DNA of 64,000 nucleotides from Candidatus Binatia bacterium (lineage in GTDB: Bacteria; Desulfobacterota; Binatia; UBA12015), in assembly GCA_029243485.1 (NCBI GenBank), contig JAQWRY010000062.1, positions 124,001-188,000 of the forward strand, given 5' to 3'. This document shows positions 23,067-32,202 of the stretch, in pieces. Every line of letters begins with the position of its first letter. Position 1 is the stretch's first letter. The notes under the pieces are model-generated. The model saw only the letters and a program-made list of their open reading frames with translations, did no database searches and was not told the origin of the DNA. Position numbers and translations under genes: made by a program.

Positions 23067-25652
23067 TTGCTCAGGAGACGCGGCAAGTCACGATCGTTGT
23101 TCACGTTCTTTTTGCTGGTCCAGCTGGGCGTGCCCCTCGCCGCCCTCGCCGACGCCGTTCCCCAGAACATCGAGAACGGTGCGCTGACCGAAGCCCGGGC
23201 CCAGAACCCCGAGCTGCCGGCGGGATGGGAGACGAGCGCGGACACCCCGCACGACGGCGCGTTTCGGTGGATCGACGGCAATCGGGGGCTCGGCGCGCTC
23301 GAGATCCACAGCGCCACACCGGTTGAGGCCGAGTGGTTCCAAGAAGCCCCCGTCGAGCCCGATCGCTGGTACCGGTTCTCCGCGTTCGTTCGTATGGCAG
23401 GCGTCTCGCCAAAGCAGGCCGGCGCCCGGCTCGCGACCGAAATGACCGCCATCGCGCCCGACGAGAGCCCCGGCTCGCTCGAGGACTCGGGCTGGACTCC
23501 CGTCGTTCGATGGTTCCACACCGCGGGCGACGAACACTCCGTTCGGGTCTCGTGCCGCCTCGGCGGCGATCGCCAGCCCGCCGCAGGCGAGGTCGCGTGC
23601 TCGCGGTTTCGCCTCGAGCCGGTCCACGGCCCTCCGCCTCACCTCGCGGGCGAGAGCGAGACCGCTCGAGACGGGACGTTCTCCGGGTTGCTCTCGGGTC
23701 TCGCAATCCTCACCGCACTCCTGGTCGCGATCGGGCACCATGGCCGCCTTCACCGCTCGGCGGAGAGCGCCGAATCGGCAACTCTCGCGTGGCTTCTCGC
23801 CGCGATCGGCGCCGCGAAGATCGCGCAGGCCCCCCTGTTCCAGCACCCCGGAGACCTCTCCATCTACGGGGGCTGGGCGATGCAACTCGCCGAGCAAGGT
23901 CCGGCTCGCTTCTACGCGCCGAACAATTTCGCCGACTACCCGCCCGGCTACATGTACGTGCTCTGGTGGATCGGCGCCGCGAGAAACGCGCTCGGCCTCG
24001 CACCGACGTCCGCAGCGTACGTCGTGCTTCTCAAGCTCCCGGCAATTCTCGCGGACGCCGCGATCGCCTGGCTTCTCTTCGCGCGACTCAGACCCACCGA
24101 CCGGCGCGTTGCGTGGGGCGCGGCTCTCGCGTTCAGCTTGAACCCGGCGCTGTGGCTCAACTCGGCTGTCTGGGGGCAAACTGATGCAATTCTCGCTTTG
24201 CTTCTCTTCCTCGCATTCCTCTTCCAGGGAGAGCGCCGCTTCGAGTTGGCGTCCGTCTTCACCACGCTCGCCGCGCTGACGAAGCCGCAGGCCCTCCTCG
24301 TCATCCCGCTTCTGCCGCTCTGGCCGGACCGATGGTGGAAGGGCGTCCGGCCGCTCACCTGTCTCGCCGCGGCCCTCGCCACGACCTACATCGTCGCCGA
24401 GCCCTTTCGCGGACCGCGCCCCTGGTCCTTCCTACCGGACCTCTACATTTCGACGATGGGCTCGTATGCCGAGACGTCGGTCAACGCCATGAATCTCCCT
24501 GCCCTCCTGTTCGGCATGCGCGCTACGGACCTCAAGCCGATCTTCGGCCTGACGCCCAACATCTGGTCTCTCGCGATCGGCCTCGCCATCGGCGCACTCT
24601 TCTTCGCGGCCTACCTGCGCCGTCGAGATCGGCTGCTCTTCACCGCGCTGCTCGCATCCGCGATGCTCGTGTCGTTCGTGTGCCTCTCCAGGATGCACGA
24701 GCGCTACCTCTACCCATTCTTCCTCTTCGCCGGCTTGATCTCGGTCACCGGGCCCGTCGGCGCGCTCTACTGGGCACTCTCAGCGGTCTTTGCCGTCAAT
24801 CAAGTAGTCGTGCTTCGGTGGACCGACTCCATTCCGCCGTGGATCTGGCAGACCGGCGCCGTTGCCAACGGCCTCCTCCTCCTCGCCTGGCTCGCGGCGG
24901 TCTGGCAGATGGCGCGCGGACGGCTCTCGCCCTCCGGCGAGGCTGCGCTCAATCGAGACGAGGAGCCCGACGGCAGCAACAGCCGAACGGGACAGCTGCC
25001 GATGGTGCTTCTCGCCGCTGCCGCGTCGCTCGCGCTAGCGAGCCCGGCACTCTGCGCGACCGAGCTCATCGCCGTGCCGCCCCCGGACGCACCCGAGGAC
25101 GCCCAGCCTCCCACGTGGCGGCTCGAGGGGTACCGGACCGATCCCGGCCCCGTGACCTTCGGCTGGCGACGGAACGAGATCGGCTTCGGCGTGCTCGAGA
25201 TGTCGACCGCAATTCCCAACGACCTGCGATGGGTCCGCGACGTACCGGTCGCACCTGACACCTGGTACCGAATCGCGGGGTGGCTCCGCGCGGACGGCGT
25301 GACGACCGACGTCGGCGTTCATCTGTGGATCGTCGGAACGCACCGTCAATCACGCGACGTCGCGGGGACCAGCGGGTGGCAACCGGTCACGCTCTGGGTG
25401 AAGACCGGCGCCGACGAGACGACGCTCGAAGTCGCGTGCCGGCTCGGCGGCGGACCGTATCAGACCTCGGGCACCGCCGGGTGCGCCGGCCTCACCATCG
25501 AAGTCGCATCGCCGCCGGCAGCCGACCACGGCTTCGGATTCGAACCGACCCAGCCTCACCCGTACGAGACCATGGCGCCGCTCGTACAGACCACGGCCGT
25601 CCTGCTGGCGCTTCTCGCCGGGTTCTGCGCGTGGCGATCGTCACGCGGTTGA
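23067..25652 (+). CDS. Multi-pass GT-C glycosyltransferase flanked by two homologous beta-sandwich modules
   Basis: 861 residues from a TTG start preceded by ggagggg. Order: signal-like segment (10-28); beta-sandwich module 1 (about 50-190); some ten membrane helices (about 205-620) with GT-C features, namely Asp263 in GDLSIYGGWA, the loop FYAPNNFADYPPGYMYVLW, SAVWGQTDAIL and SRMHERYLYPFF; a linker; a second hydrophobic segment (about 645-663); module 2 (about 680-816); a final TM (838-856). The two modules are related: PDRWYRFSAFVRMAGV with PDTWYRIAGWLRADGV, and VSCRLGG with VACRLGG. The core resembles Gpi18/mannosyltransferase-like enzymes using polyprenyl-phosphate sugars. The modules are probably periplasmic and may bind carbohydrate. 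Acceptor unknown. Confidence 0.78.
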   Translation: MLRRRGKSRSLFTFFLLVQLGVPLAALADAVPQNIENGALTEARAQNPELPAGWETSADTPHDGAFRWIDGNRGLGALEIHSATPVEAEWFQEAPVEPDRWYRFSAFVRMAGVSPKQAGARLATEMTAIAPDESPGSLEDSGWTPVVRWFHTAGDEHSVRVSCRLGGDRQPAAGEVACSRFRLEPVHGPPPHLAGESETARDGTFSGLLSGLAILTALLVAIGHHGRLHRSAESAESATLAWLLAAIGAAKIAQAPLFQHPGDLSIYGGWAMQLAEQGPARFYAPNNFADYPPGYMYVLWWIGAARNALGLAPTSAAYVVLLKLPAILADAAIAWLLFARLRPTDRRVAWGAALAFSLNPALWLNSAVWGQTDAILALLLFLAFLFQGERRFELASVFTTLAALTKPQALLVIPLLPLWPDRWWKGVRPLTCLAAALATTYIVAEPFRGPRPWSFLPDLYISTMGSYAETSVNAMNLPALLFGMRATDLKPIFGLTPNIWSLAIGLAIGALFFAAYLRRRDRLLFTALLASAMLVSFVCLSRMHERYLYPFFLFAGLISVTGPVGALYWALSAVFAVNQVVVLRWTDSIPPWIWQTGAVANGLLLLAWLAAVWQMARGRLSPSGEAALNRDEEPDGSNSRTGQLPMVLLAAAASLALASPALCATELIAVPPPDAPEDAQPPTWRLEGYRTDPGPVTFGWRRNEIGFGVLEMSTAIPNDLRWVRDVPVAPDTWYRIAGWLRADGVTTDVGVHLWIVGTHRQSRDVAGTSGWQPVTLWVKTGADETTLEVACRLGGGPYQTSGTAGCAGLTIEVASPPAADHGFGFEPTQPHPYETMAPLVQTTAVLLALLAGFCAWRSSRG

Positions 25653-25751
25653 CCACTCGAACGAGCGATCCAACCCCGTCGGTTTCGACCACGAGCCTCC
25701 TGGGCTTCGATCTGCCGAGATGGTCGCCGGCCAGCAGCGAACTCCGCGGAT

Positions 25752-26430
25752 CCTCTTCAGTTCGTCGACGCTATTTCGGCGATCTCATTTTCCTCGAGTC
25801 CTTCTTGCGCAGGTTGCCGGAAGGCGCTTCGATCTTGCCTTCGACGTCGCACGGAACGAACGAGCCGCCATGACCCTCGCGCTCCCCCGACCGAATGCGC
25901 GCGACCCGCACAGAGCAGAAGAGCGCACGCGGTCGATTGGAACAACCGACTCCTCGAACGACTTGGAGTCCCGACTCCACATCGCACTCCTGGGCTCGCC
26001 GTAACCCCCGACGCCCGAACGGAGCCACGCGCGCTCCTCGAGGATCGGATCGGCCCCCTCGACCCGAAGCCCCCCTGCTCCTGTTCCACATCGACTCTCG
26101 GCGGGAGGCCAGAGTCTGGCCTCCCGGGCACTTCGCTTCGGTGGCCGACCGACTCGAGCAGGACCTCGGTTGCGTCCCCCTCCTCACCGTCGGACCGGAC
26201 CAATCCGACCTCCTTTGCGGCGCCGCGCTTGTCGACGACCTGCTCGTTCTCGTGACGCGCCGTTGGAACCTGCGCCGCGTGGGATTCGGAATCGGACTGC
26301 TCCCGCTCGGCGTTGCCCTTGCGACAGTAGTCAGCCTCGCACCGCCGCCCGGGAACATCCTCAGGCACGCCGGATGGATGTTCTGGGATCCGCAGAGCGT
26401 GGCTCCGAAGGAGACTCCAAAAGACACGGC
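25752..26430 (+). pseudogene. Decayed GT9 (heptosyltransferase-like) glycosyltransferase gene
   Basis: Four consecutive pieces of one GT9-like protein can be read on the plus strand but in changing frames: RRRYFGDLIFLESFLRRL (start region), RRFDLAFDVARNERAAMTLAL, then HAVDWNNRLLERLGVPTPH (near 25926), then LLFHIDSRREARVWPPGHFA followed by SVADRLEQDLGCV and GIGLLPLGVALATVVSLAPPP. The order matches heptosyltransferases: N-terminal GD motif, D(L/V)xxxxRS-like segment, family signature W-P-P-x-x-F and the late GPxHLAxAxGxPV loop. At least three frameshifts separate them. No intact gene occupies 25653-26692. Confidence 0.65.
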
Positions 26431-26634
26431 GCTTCCCGAGATCTGCCGCGCGGCGCGTTCGTCGCCTCGCGCCGACCGTAGGAAGTCTCTCTTGGGTGGG
26501 GGACCCCGCGATCGCGCCCCCACACGACTACCGCGAGCCGGAGCAGCGCGGCCGCTTCGTCGCGCAACAGCGGCGTGCCTCGAGTCCGTCGATCGCGCGC
26601 CCAGCCCAGAGCGGCGGAGATCCTGTCTCCTTGC

Positions 26635-26663
26635 TTGACAGTCCTTCCGAGAAGCCGTTAGCG
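26635..26663 (+). promoter_or_regulatory. Candidate promoter of the sulfatase gene
   Basis: A consensus -35 TTGACA (26635-26640) is followed after 17 nt by TTAGCG (26658-26663), a weak -10, about 30 nt before the sulfatase ATG, which has its own ggagggg ribosome site. The -35 is perfect; the -10 matches poorly. Confidence 0.35.
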
Positions 26664-26692
26664 GTAGGCGCGCGCGGACGGAGGGGAACCAG

Positions 26693-28546
26693 ATGACGGA
26701 GAGACCGAACGTACTGGTGTTGATCACCGATCAGGAGCGGCGAGGTCCAGCCTACGAGGACGACGCCGTCGCTCAGTTTCGTTCCGAACACCTGCCCGCC
26801 CGCAGGTGGCTTCAGGAGAATGGCGTCGAGTTTGCGCAGCACTACACGGGCGCGACTGCGTGCAGCCCCAGCCGCCCCACACTTCTTACCGGCCAGTACC
26901 CGAGCCTTCATGCCGTGACCCAGACCTCGGGAATCGCCAAACACCACGGAGATGCGCGACTCCGCTGGCTCCGGCCGGCCGACGTTCCAACCCTCGGGGA
27001 CTACTTCCGTGCCGCCGGCTACGACACCGTCTACAAGGGCAAGTGGCACGTCTCGGATGCCGACCTGCGCGACGACACCGGGCGTGTCGTCCGCACATCC
27101 AATAGCGCGGGGGAGAGAATCCCCGACGGCGAGCGCGTTTACGAAGAAGCAAATCCGCTCGGACCCCTGGGGTTCGACGGCTGGATCGGACCAGAACCGC
27201 ACGGCGCCGCTCTCGGAGACGCCGGCGTCCGGCGCGACACGATCTTTGCGGATCAAGCGACGAGCTGGCTTCGTGCCCGCAGCAAGGAAACCGCGGACGA
27301 GCCGCGCCCCTTCCTTCTCGTCGCGAGCTTCGTCAACCCGCACGACATCTGCCTCTGGCCGAGCTTCGCGATCCGCCCACCCATCCCCCTCACCGGGCCC
27401 ACTGTCCCACACATCGAGGCACCGCCCAGCGCCGGTGAGGATCTGTCCACCAAACCCCAAGCACAGCAACGGTATCGCGAAGCGTACCTTCGGATGTACG
27501 GCCCCGAACAGATGATGCGGAAGGTCTATCAGAACCACCTGTCCGCGTACCGGAAGTTCTACTATCACCTTCACCAACTCGTGGACCTGGAGATCGATCG
27601 CGTGCTCACCGCGCTGCGCGAGGGTCCGTTCTTGGACAACACCGTCGTCGTCTTCACGTCGGACCACGGAGAGCTTCTCGGAGCGCACGGCGGGCTGCAC
27701 CAGAAGTGGTTCAACATGTACGAGGAGACCGTCCGCGTGCCGCTCGCGGTGAGCCACCCCGCTGCCTTGGGCCCGAAGGGGAAGCGCGTCGACGACTTCG
27801 TCACGTCCCACGTCGATCTGCTGCCCACCTTGCTCGGCCTCGCGGGCCTTGACCCCGCCGGCCTCGCCGAGCAGCTTCGCTCCACGCACTCGGAAGTCCA
27901 CCCGCTCGTAGGTCGGGATCTGAGTCCGTTCGTCCGCGGCGAAGCGATCCCCGCCGAATCGAGCGCGGTCTACTTCGCGACGGAGGACCGGATTCTCGAG
28001 GGAGACCTCCAGATCTCGGCGATCGTTCAGAGCCTCCCACCACTGCGCCATGTCGTCGCCGGTGCGTACGACTCCGTCCGAGGGTGCCCGAGTTCCATCG
28101 AAGGCGTCGTCGTCCGCCTCGTCGATGGCGACGGGAACGGCCGCACCTGGAAACTGGTTCGCTACTTCGACGATCCCGATCTCTGGTCCGAGCCCGGCCG
28201 GTGCGACAGCTACCGCTACCAAGCCGGGGCACGCGCCGGAGAACTCGAGCAGCGCACCGCGCCCTACCCCGACGAGTGGGAACTCTACGACCTGGCCAAC
28301 GATCCCGCCGAACTCACGAACCTCGCAGCCGCTACCGACCACGCCGCGATCTTCACCCACTTCAAAGGCGTCCTCACCGACGAACGCACCCGCAAGCGCC
28401 TCGCCCGAAACGACGCCCGCCCCTACGCCAAGGTCGACCCCCTCCCCAAACCTGAGCAACCCTGGCTCGACCTCACCACCATCCCCGGCCTCGTCCCCCT
28501 CCTAGACCACCTCGTCACCGCCGAAAAAGATGGGGACGTTGATTAG
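26693..28546 (+). CDS. Sulfatase (formylglycine-dependent arylsulfatase family)
   Basis: 617 residues. Type I sulfatases hydrolyse sulfate (sometimes phosphonate) esters after a Cys is converted to formylglycine. The motif C57-S-P-S-R61 with following PTLLTGQYP is the modification site and is intact. N-terminal PNVLVLITDQ supplies metal ligands, and the later TSDHGELLGAHG block supplies the Asp-His pair. No export signal is visible, so it may be cytoplasmic. The last codons and the TAG stop lie inside an 18-nt repeat (28532-28549), so the C-terminus DGDVD is repeat-derived. A formylglycine-generating enzyme is not in the window. Substrate unknown. Confidence 0.9.
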   Translation: MTERPNVLVLITDQERRGPAYEDDAVAQFRSEHLPARRWLQENGVEFAQHYTGATACSPSRPTLLTGQYPSLHAVTQTSGIAKHHGDARLRWLRPADVPTLGDYFRAAGYDTVYKGKWHVSDADLRDDTGRVVRTSNSAGERIPDGERVYEEANPLGPLGFDGWIGPEPHGAALGDAGVRRDTIFADQATSWLRARSKETADEPRPFLLVASFVNPHDICLWPSFAIRPPIPLTGPTVPHIEAPPSAGEDLSTKPQAQQRYREAYLRMYGPEQMMRKVYQNHLSAYRKFYYHLHQLVDLEIDRVLTALREGPFLDNTVVVFTSDHGELLGAHGGLHQKWFNMYEETVRVPLAVSHPAALGPKGKRVDDFVTSHVDLLPTLLGLAGLDPAGLAEQLRSTHSEVHPLVGRDLSPFVRGEAIPAESSAVYFATEDRILEGDLQISAIVQSLPPLRHVVAGAYDSVRGCPSSIEGVVVRLVDGDGNGRTWKLVRYFDDPDLWSEPGRCDSYRYQAGARAGELEQRTAPYPDEWELYDLANDPAELTNLAAATDHAAIFTHFKGVLTDERTRKRLARNDARPYAKVDPLPKPEQPWLDLTTIPGLVPLLDHLVTAEKDGDVD

Positions 28547-28650
28547 TCACGGCCGAATGTTTAATCGTCGAAATTCTGACGACTAAAGACTCGTCCGAGA
28601 TTAAAGAACGTCCCGCCTACGATTAGGCCCTGACTAACCAACGTCCCCCC
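28531..28650. repeat. REPIN-like inverted repeat between convergent genes
   Basis: ggggacgttgattagtca (28532-28549) and its near-perfect inverted copy (28631-28648; 17 of 18 positions) bound a 120-bp element. Inside are a second inverted motif gattaaagaacgtccc (28599-28614) and an imperfect hairpin ttaatcgtc/gacgactaa (28561-28569 with 28578-28586). The end motif is the one found in the repeats at 4246-4497 and 41021-41178. The outer arms contain the TAG stop codons of both flanking genes. Confidence 0.75.
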
Positions 28651-30118
28651 CTAGAAGAGCGGGCGCGATGATGTGGCAGATTGCGGTTACGATGGCGATG
28701 CCGATTAGGTTGAGCCAGAAGCCAGCGCGGACCATCTGAGGGATTCGGACGTTGCCGGTGGAGAAGACGATGGCGTTGGGTGGGGTTGCGACGGGGAGCA
28801 TGAAGGCGCAACTCGCGGCGATCGTGACGGGGACGGCGAGCAGGATCGGGGAAACGCTCGATTGAACTGCGATGGCGCCGAGGACCGGGAGCAACGTCGC
28901 GGCGGTCGCGAGGTTGCTCGTGAGTTCCGTCAGAAAGACCATCAGCGTGACAGCCGCGATCACCAAAACGAGCGGACCCCACGCGCCGAGCGGTGAGAGA
29001 CTCTCGCCGAGCCACAGCGCGAGGCCCGTTTTCGAGACGGTCTTCGCGAGGCTCAGGCCGCCGCCGAACAGGATGAGAACTCCCCAGGGCAGCCGTGCGG
29101 CATCCTTCCAGACCAGGAGCTGCGGCTGCGCTCGGTCCCCACTCGGCAAGAGGAACAGCGCGACGGCCCCCGTCATCGCAATGCCCGCATCCGAGAGGCC
29201 CATCCACCCCAAGCCGCTCGAAAGCGGTCGGCGGAGGATCCAGCACGCGATCACCGAGAGGAAGACGAGGCCGACCCGCTTCTCCTGCGTCGTCACGGCG
29301 CCCATCTCGTCCCGAAGCGCGTGCAGATGTGCCTCGATGGCGCGGTTCTCCCCGATCCGTACCGGAAAGAGAATGCTCGTCAGGAGCCACCAGGCGAACG
29401 GCAGCATCAGCGCGCTCACCGGGATTCCAATCATCATCCAGCGGGCGAAGCTGATCTCATAACCGTACGTGTCCGCAAGATAGCCGACGAGGAACGCGTT
29501 GGGCGGTGTCCCGATCAGCGTCGCGAGCCCGCCGATGCTCGCCGCGTACGCGATCCCGAGCAGCATTGCGACGGCGAAGTTCTCGCGATCCTCCTCGCCG
29601 ACGCCGCTCGCACCGTCCCGAACCACGGCGATGACCGACAAGACGATCGGCAGCAGCATCATCGTCGTAGACGTGTTGGTCATCCACATGCTCAAGAGAG
29701 CACACGCCAGCATGAAACCGCCGATGAGACGTCGACCATCTGTTCCAATCCGTTCCAGGATCGCGAGGGCGACCCGGCGGTGTAGATTCCACCGCTCGAC
29801 CGCCAGTGCCAGCAAGAAACCTCCGAGGAACAGGTAGACGATCGGGTCGGCGAACGGCGCAGCCGCTTCCCGAAAGCTCGCAACGCCCAACGGCTCGAAA
29901 ACGATCAAAGGGAGGAAGGCCGTCACCGCGACCGGCACGGCCTCGGTCGCCCACCAGATCGCCATCCACAGCCCGACCGCCGCCGTCCGCCACGCCATCG
30001 TCGGCATGACGTCCTGAAACGGATCCGCGCCGAGCATCACGGCGAACACCAGTGGGCCGAGAACACGACCTACCGTCGTGTGCCGATCGCGTTTCTGCAG
30101 GCCGGAGTTCGCAGGCAA
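28634..30118 (-). CDS. Divalent anion:Na+ symporter (DASS / SLC13 family)
   Basis: 494 residues, about eleven membrane segments. Imports dicarboxylates, phosphate or sulfate with sodium. The two pseudo-symmetric substrate motifs are present: SMWMTNTSTTMMLLP in the first half and ELTSNLATAATLLPVL in the second (SNT-like loops that coordinate Na+ and carboxylate). The start is TTG 30118. The stop TAG lies in the repeat arm at 28631-28648. It is convergent with the sulfatase, so a link to sulfate uptake or release is possible but not shown. Confidence 0.9.
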   Translation of the reverse strand: MPANSGLQKRDRHTTVGRVLGPLVFAVMLGADPFQDVMPTMAWRTAAVGLWMAIWWATEAVPVAVTAFLPLIVFEPLGVASFREAAAPFADPIVYLFLGGFLLALAVERWNLHRRVALAILERIGTDGRRLIGGFMLACALLSMWMTNTSTTMMLLPIVLSVIAVVRDGASGVGEEDRENFAVAMLLGIAYAASIGGLATLIGTPPNAFLVGYLADTYGYEISFARWMMIGIPVSALMLPFAWWLLTSILFPVRIGENRAIEAHLHALRDEMGAVTTQEKRVGLVFLSVIACWILRRPLSSGLGWMGLSDAGIAMTGAVALFLLPSGDRAQPQLLVWKDAARLPWGVLILFGGGLSLAKTVSKTGLALWLGESLSPLGAWGPLVLVIAAVTLMVFLTELTSNLATAATLLPVLGAIAVQSSVSPILLAVPVTIAASCAFMLPVATPPNAIVFSTGNVRIPQMVRAGFWLNLIGIAIVTAICHIIAPALLGGDVG

Positions 30119-30178
30119 GAGCCCCGCCTCAGAAGAGTCGACGCGCGGAGCGTCGGCCCGACTCAGCCGTGGGCTCCA

Positions 30179-30391
30179 TCACTCCCCCGCCGTGTCCCAA
30201 TGAATCTCCCAGAACTCCGGCACCGGAGGCTTCAGTTCGAAGTGCCCCCCGAAGCAATCGAAGCTGGGACGATGCATGAGCCGCTCCTGCAGAAGCCGCA
30301 TGTACTCGTCGAGCCCCTGCCCGGCCGGCGGCGATCCCATCTCCATCCGCTTCTTCTCGCCACACTTCTTGCAGGTCACATCGACTTTCAT
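30179..30391 (-). CDS. Small zinc-knuckle protein downstream of truA
   Basis: 70 residues from ATG 30391, which overlaps the truA stop by 4 nt (ATGA). It has C7-KK-C10 near the start and Cys46/His50 in SFDCFGGHFE, a plausible single zinc site, with a helix between (LDEYMRLLQERLM). No family recognised with confidence. Tight coupling to truA suggests a real, co-translated gene. Confidence 0.6.
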   Translation of the reverse strand: MKVDVTCKKCGEKKRMEMGSPPAGQGLDEYMRLLQERLMHRPSFDCFGGHFELKPPVPEFWEIHWDTAGE

Positions 30392-31128
30392 TCGTACCGC
30401 ACCCATTCGAGGAAGAGGCCTTGCGGCGGCGCGGGAGCGGCCGCCTTGGTTCGATCGCGCGCGTCGAGGATCGCACGCAATTCGTCCACGGTACAACGCC
30501 CCCGCCCGACATCGACGAGCTGGCCGACGATGTTCCGAACCATGTGCCTTGCGTAGGCGTTCGCCTCGATCCAGTAAGTGATGAGCGGACCATCACGGAC
30601 GGGTTCACTCCGACCGACTCGTCGCACGCTCGGCCGTTCGATGCGATCGGAGCCCTGAAAGCTCGCGAAGTCATGCCGGCCGACGAACACCTGGGCCGCC
30701 TCGGTCATCGCGTCGAGATCGAGCGGGAACCGGACATGCCACGCCGTGCGACGCTCGGTCGGAGAGGGCCGGCGCTCGTTCCAGATCCGATACTTGTACG
30801 CGCGGCACACTGCGTCGCGGCGCGGATCAAAATCGTCTGCGACGAGTTCCATGTCGCGCACGACGATGTCGGGCGGCAAGATGCAATTCGCCGACCAGAC
30901 CACACGATCTAGATCCCTGAGCGGCACCTCGGTATCGAACGCGATCACCTGCCCGTTGGCGTGCACTCCCGAATCCGTACGCCCAGCACCCAGAACCAGC
31001 AGGGGTTCACGAACGATCGTACGGAGCACGTCCCGCAGGGTCTCCTGCACTGTCCGGCCGTTCCCGGTCTGCGTCTGCCACCCGAAGAAGTCGGTACCAT
31101 CGTAGGCAATGGTCGCCCGATACCGCAT
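30388..31128 (-). CDS. truA: tRNA pseudouridine(38-40) synthase
   Basis: 246 residues, family length. Isomerises uridines 38-40 in the anticodon arm of many tRNAs. The N-terminus YDGTDFFGWQTQ and the catalytic Asp in GAGRTDSGVHANGQVIAFD-type motif (AGRTDSGVHA) are intact, as is the HDFASFQGS block. It lies 6 nt after the asd homologue on the same strand, an arrangement also seen next to leuB/asd in pseudomonads. Confidence 0.96.
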   Translation of the reverse strand: MRYRATIAYDGTDFFGWQTQTGNGRTVQETLRDVLRTIVREPLLVLGAGRTDSGVHANGQVIAFDTEVPLRDLDRVVWSANCILPPDIVVRDMELVADDFDPRRDAVCRAYKYRIWNERRPSPTERRTAWHVRFPLDLDAMTEAAQVFVGRHDFASFQGSDRIERPSVRRVGRSEPVRDGPLITYWIEANAYARHMVRNIVGQLVDVGRGRCTVDELRAILDARDRTKAAAPAPPQGLFLEWVRYE

Positions 31129-31134
31129 CGCCCG

Positions 31135-32202
31135 TCAGCCGCGGGCGTCGCGCAGAGCGATCTCGAGGGTCGCCACCGCGTTCAACGCGACTCCCTTGCG
31201 CTGGTCGTCGAGACAGAGCCAGAACGCAAGTGCACCGTCACGGTGTGGATCCGCACGAACGTGCGCCACGTGCACGGCGTCGGAGCCAGCGACCTCGATT
31301 GGTCCGGGCGACAAGTCTAACGCCTCGATAGGAGTCTCGTCTTCGGGGCGCCCCTCGTCCTGCTCGCCGGCCTGGGTCGAGCCCGCGACGAGAAGCCCCC
31401 GCCCGCGAAGTAGCAGTCGCTCGGCCTCGTCGGGATCCAGCGGCTCCTCGGTCTCGACGTAGACCGACTGCCCGATTCCGTAGAACACGGGCGCGCGCAC
31501 TCCGGTCGCCACGACCTCGATCGCGGGTTCACCGAAAATCGCACTGATCTCCCGGGCGAGCACGTGCTCGTCGGCGGACCAGGGCGAATCGTAGTCACCC
31601 CGTTGCGGGCGCAGGTTGAAAGCGAAGTGCTCCGGGTCCAGCTCCTCATCGAGTCCCGCACCCTGCATCAGCGCGACGGACTGCCGAGACAATCTCTGGG
31701 CTCCGTCTCGCCCGTTCGTCGACGCCGGGTACATCACGGTCGTCACGACCCGGCGCACCCGGCCCGCTTCGTGCAGCGGCGCGAGCGCGACGGCGAGCCC
31801 AACCGTGGCCGGAGACGCCAGGGCCAACGGGCCCGAGGCACCAATCGCCCCGACCAGATCTGCATTCACTTCGGGCACGATCGGAACCGAGCCAGTGCGC
31901 GCACTGGCCGCCGGTGTCGCGTCGAGTACCAGCACGCCATGGGGGACGTGGTCGACCAGCTCACTCGCAAGATCTCCGTCGCCCGAGAACAGGACGGCGT
32001 CGGCCCCGGCGAGCCCCAGAGCATCGGCACGCTCCACGCGAAGTCGATTCTCCTGGTCCACCTCGATGAAGTCGCCGGCCCCTCCCTCCCCGCCCAGCGC
32101 ACGAATGCCCTCGAGTCCGAACCCGCGCTCGAGAAGGACGCGCAGGATCTGTTCGGAGATCTCCGCATCGTCTCCGACGATGGTCACACGCGGGCCGGTC
32201 AT
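31135..32202 (-). CDS. Aspartate-semialdehyde dehydrogenase homologue lacking catalytic residues (USG-1-like)
   Basis: 355 residues with the ASADH fold: N-terminal nucleotide-binding half, a [14 protein letters not shown] segment equivalent to the S-x-x-x-G hinge, and the late strand [20 protein letters not shown]. In active enzymes this region carries a nucleophilic Cys in a PNCST motif and a His in VRVPVxxGHS. Here the first reads ASPATVGL and the second [10 protein letters not shown], and the protein has only one Cys, near the C-terminus. It therefore cannot work as a standard ASADH. The pattern matches the USG-1 paralogues that sit between asd and truA in pseudomonads. The true asd must be elsewhere. 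It overlaps leuB by 4 nt. Confidence 0.8.
   Translation of the reverse strand: MTGPRVTIVGDDAEISEQILRVLLERGFGLEGIRALGGEGGAGDFIEVDQENRLRVERADALGLAGADAVLFSGDGDLASELVDHVPHGVLVLDATPAASARTGSVPIVPEVNADLVGAIGASGPLALASPATVGLAVALAPLHEAGRVRRVVTTVMYPASTNGRDGAQRLSRQSVALMQGAGLDEELDPEHFAFNLRPQRGDYDSPWSADEHVLAREISAIFGEPAIEVVATGVRAPVFYGIGQSVYVETEEPLDPDEAERLLLRGRGLLVAGSTQAGEQDEGRPEDETPIEALDLSPGPIEVAGSDAVHVAHVRADPHRDGALAFWLCLDDQRKGVALNAVATLEIALRDARG

Noticed and set aside
26528-28459. A 643-residue open frame antisense to the sulfatase gene
   Set aside because: It lies wholly opposite a recognised gene, has Val/Gly/Glu-rich composition typical of GC-rich antisense frames, and no family motif.
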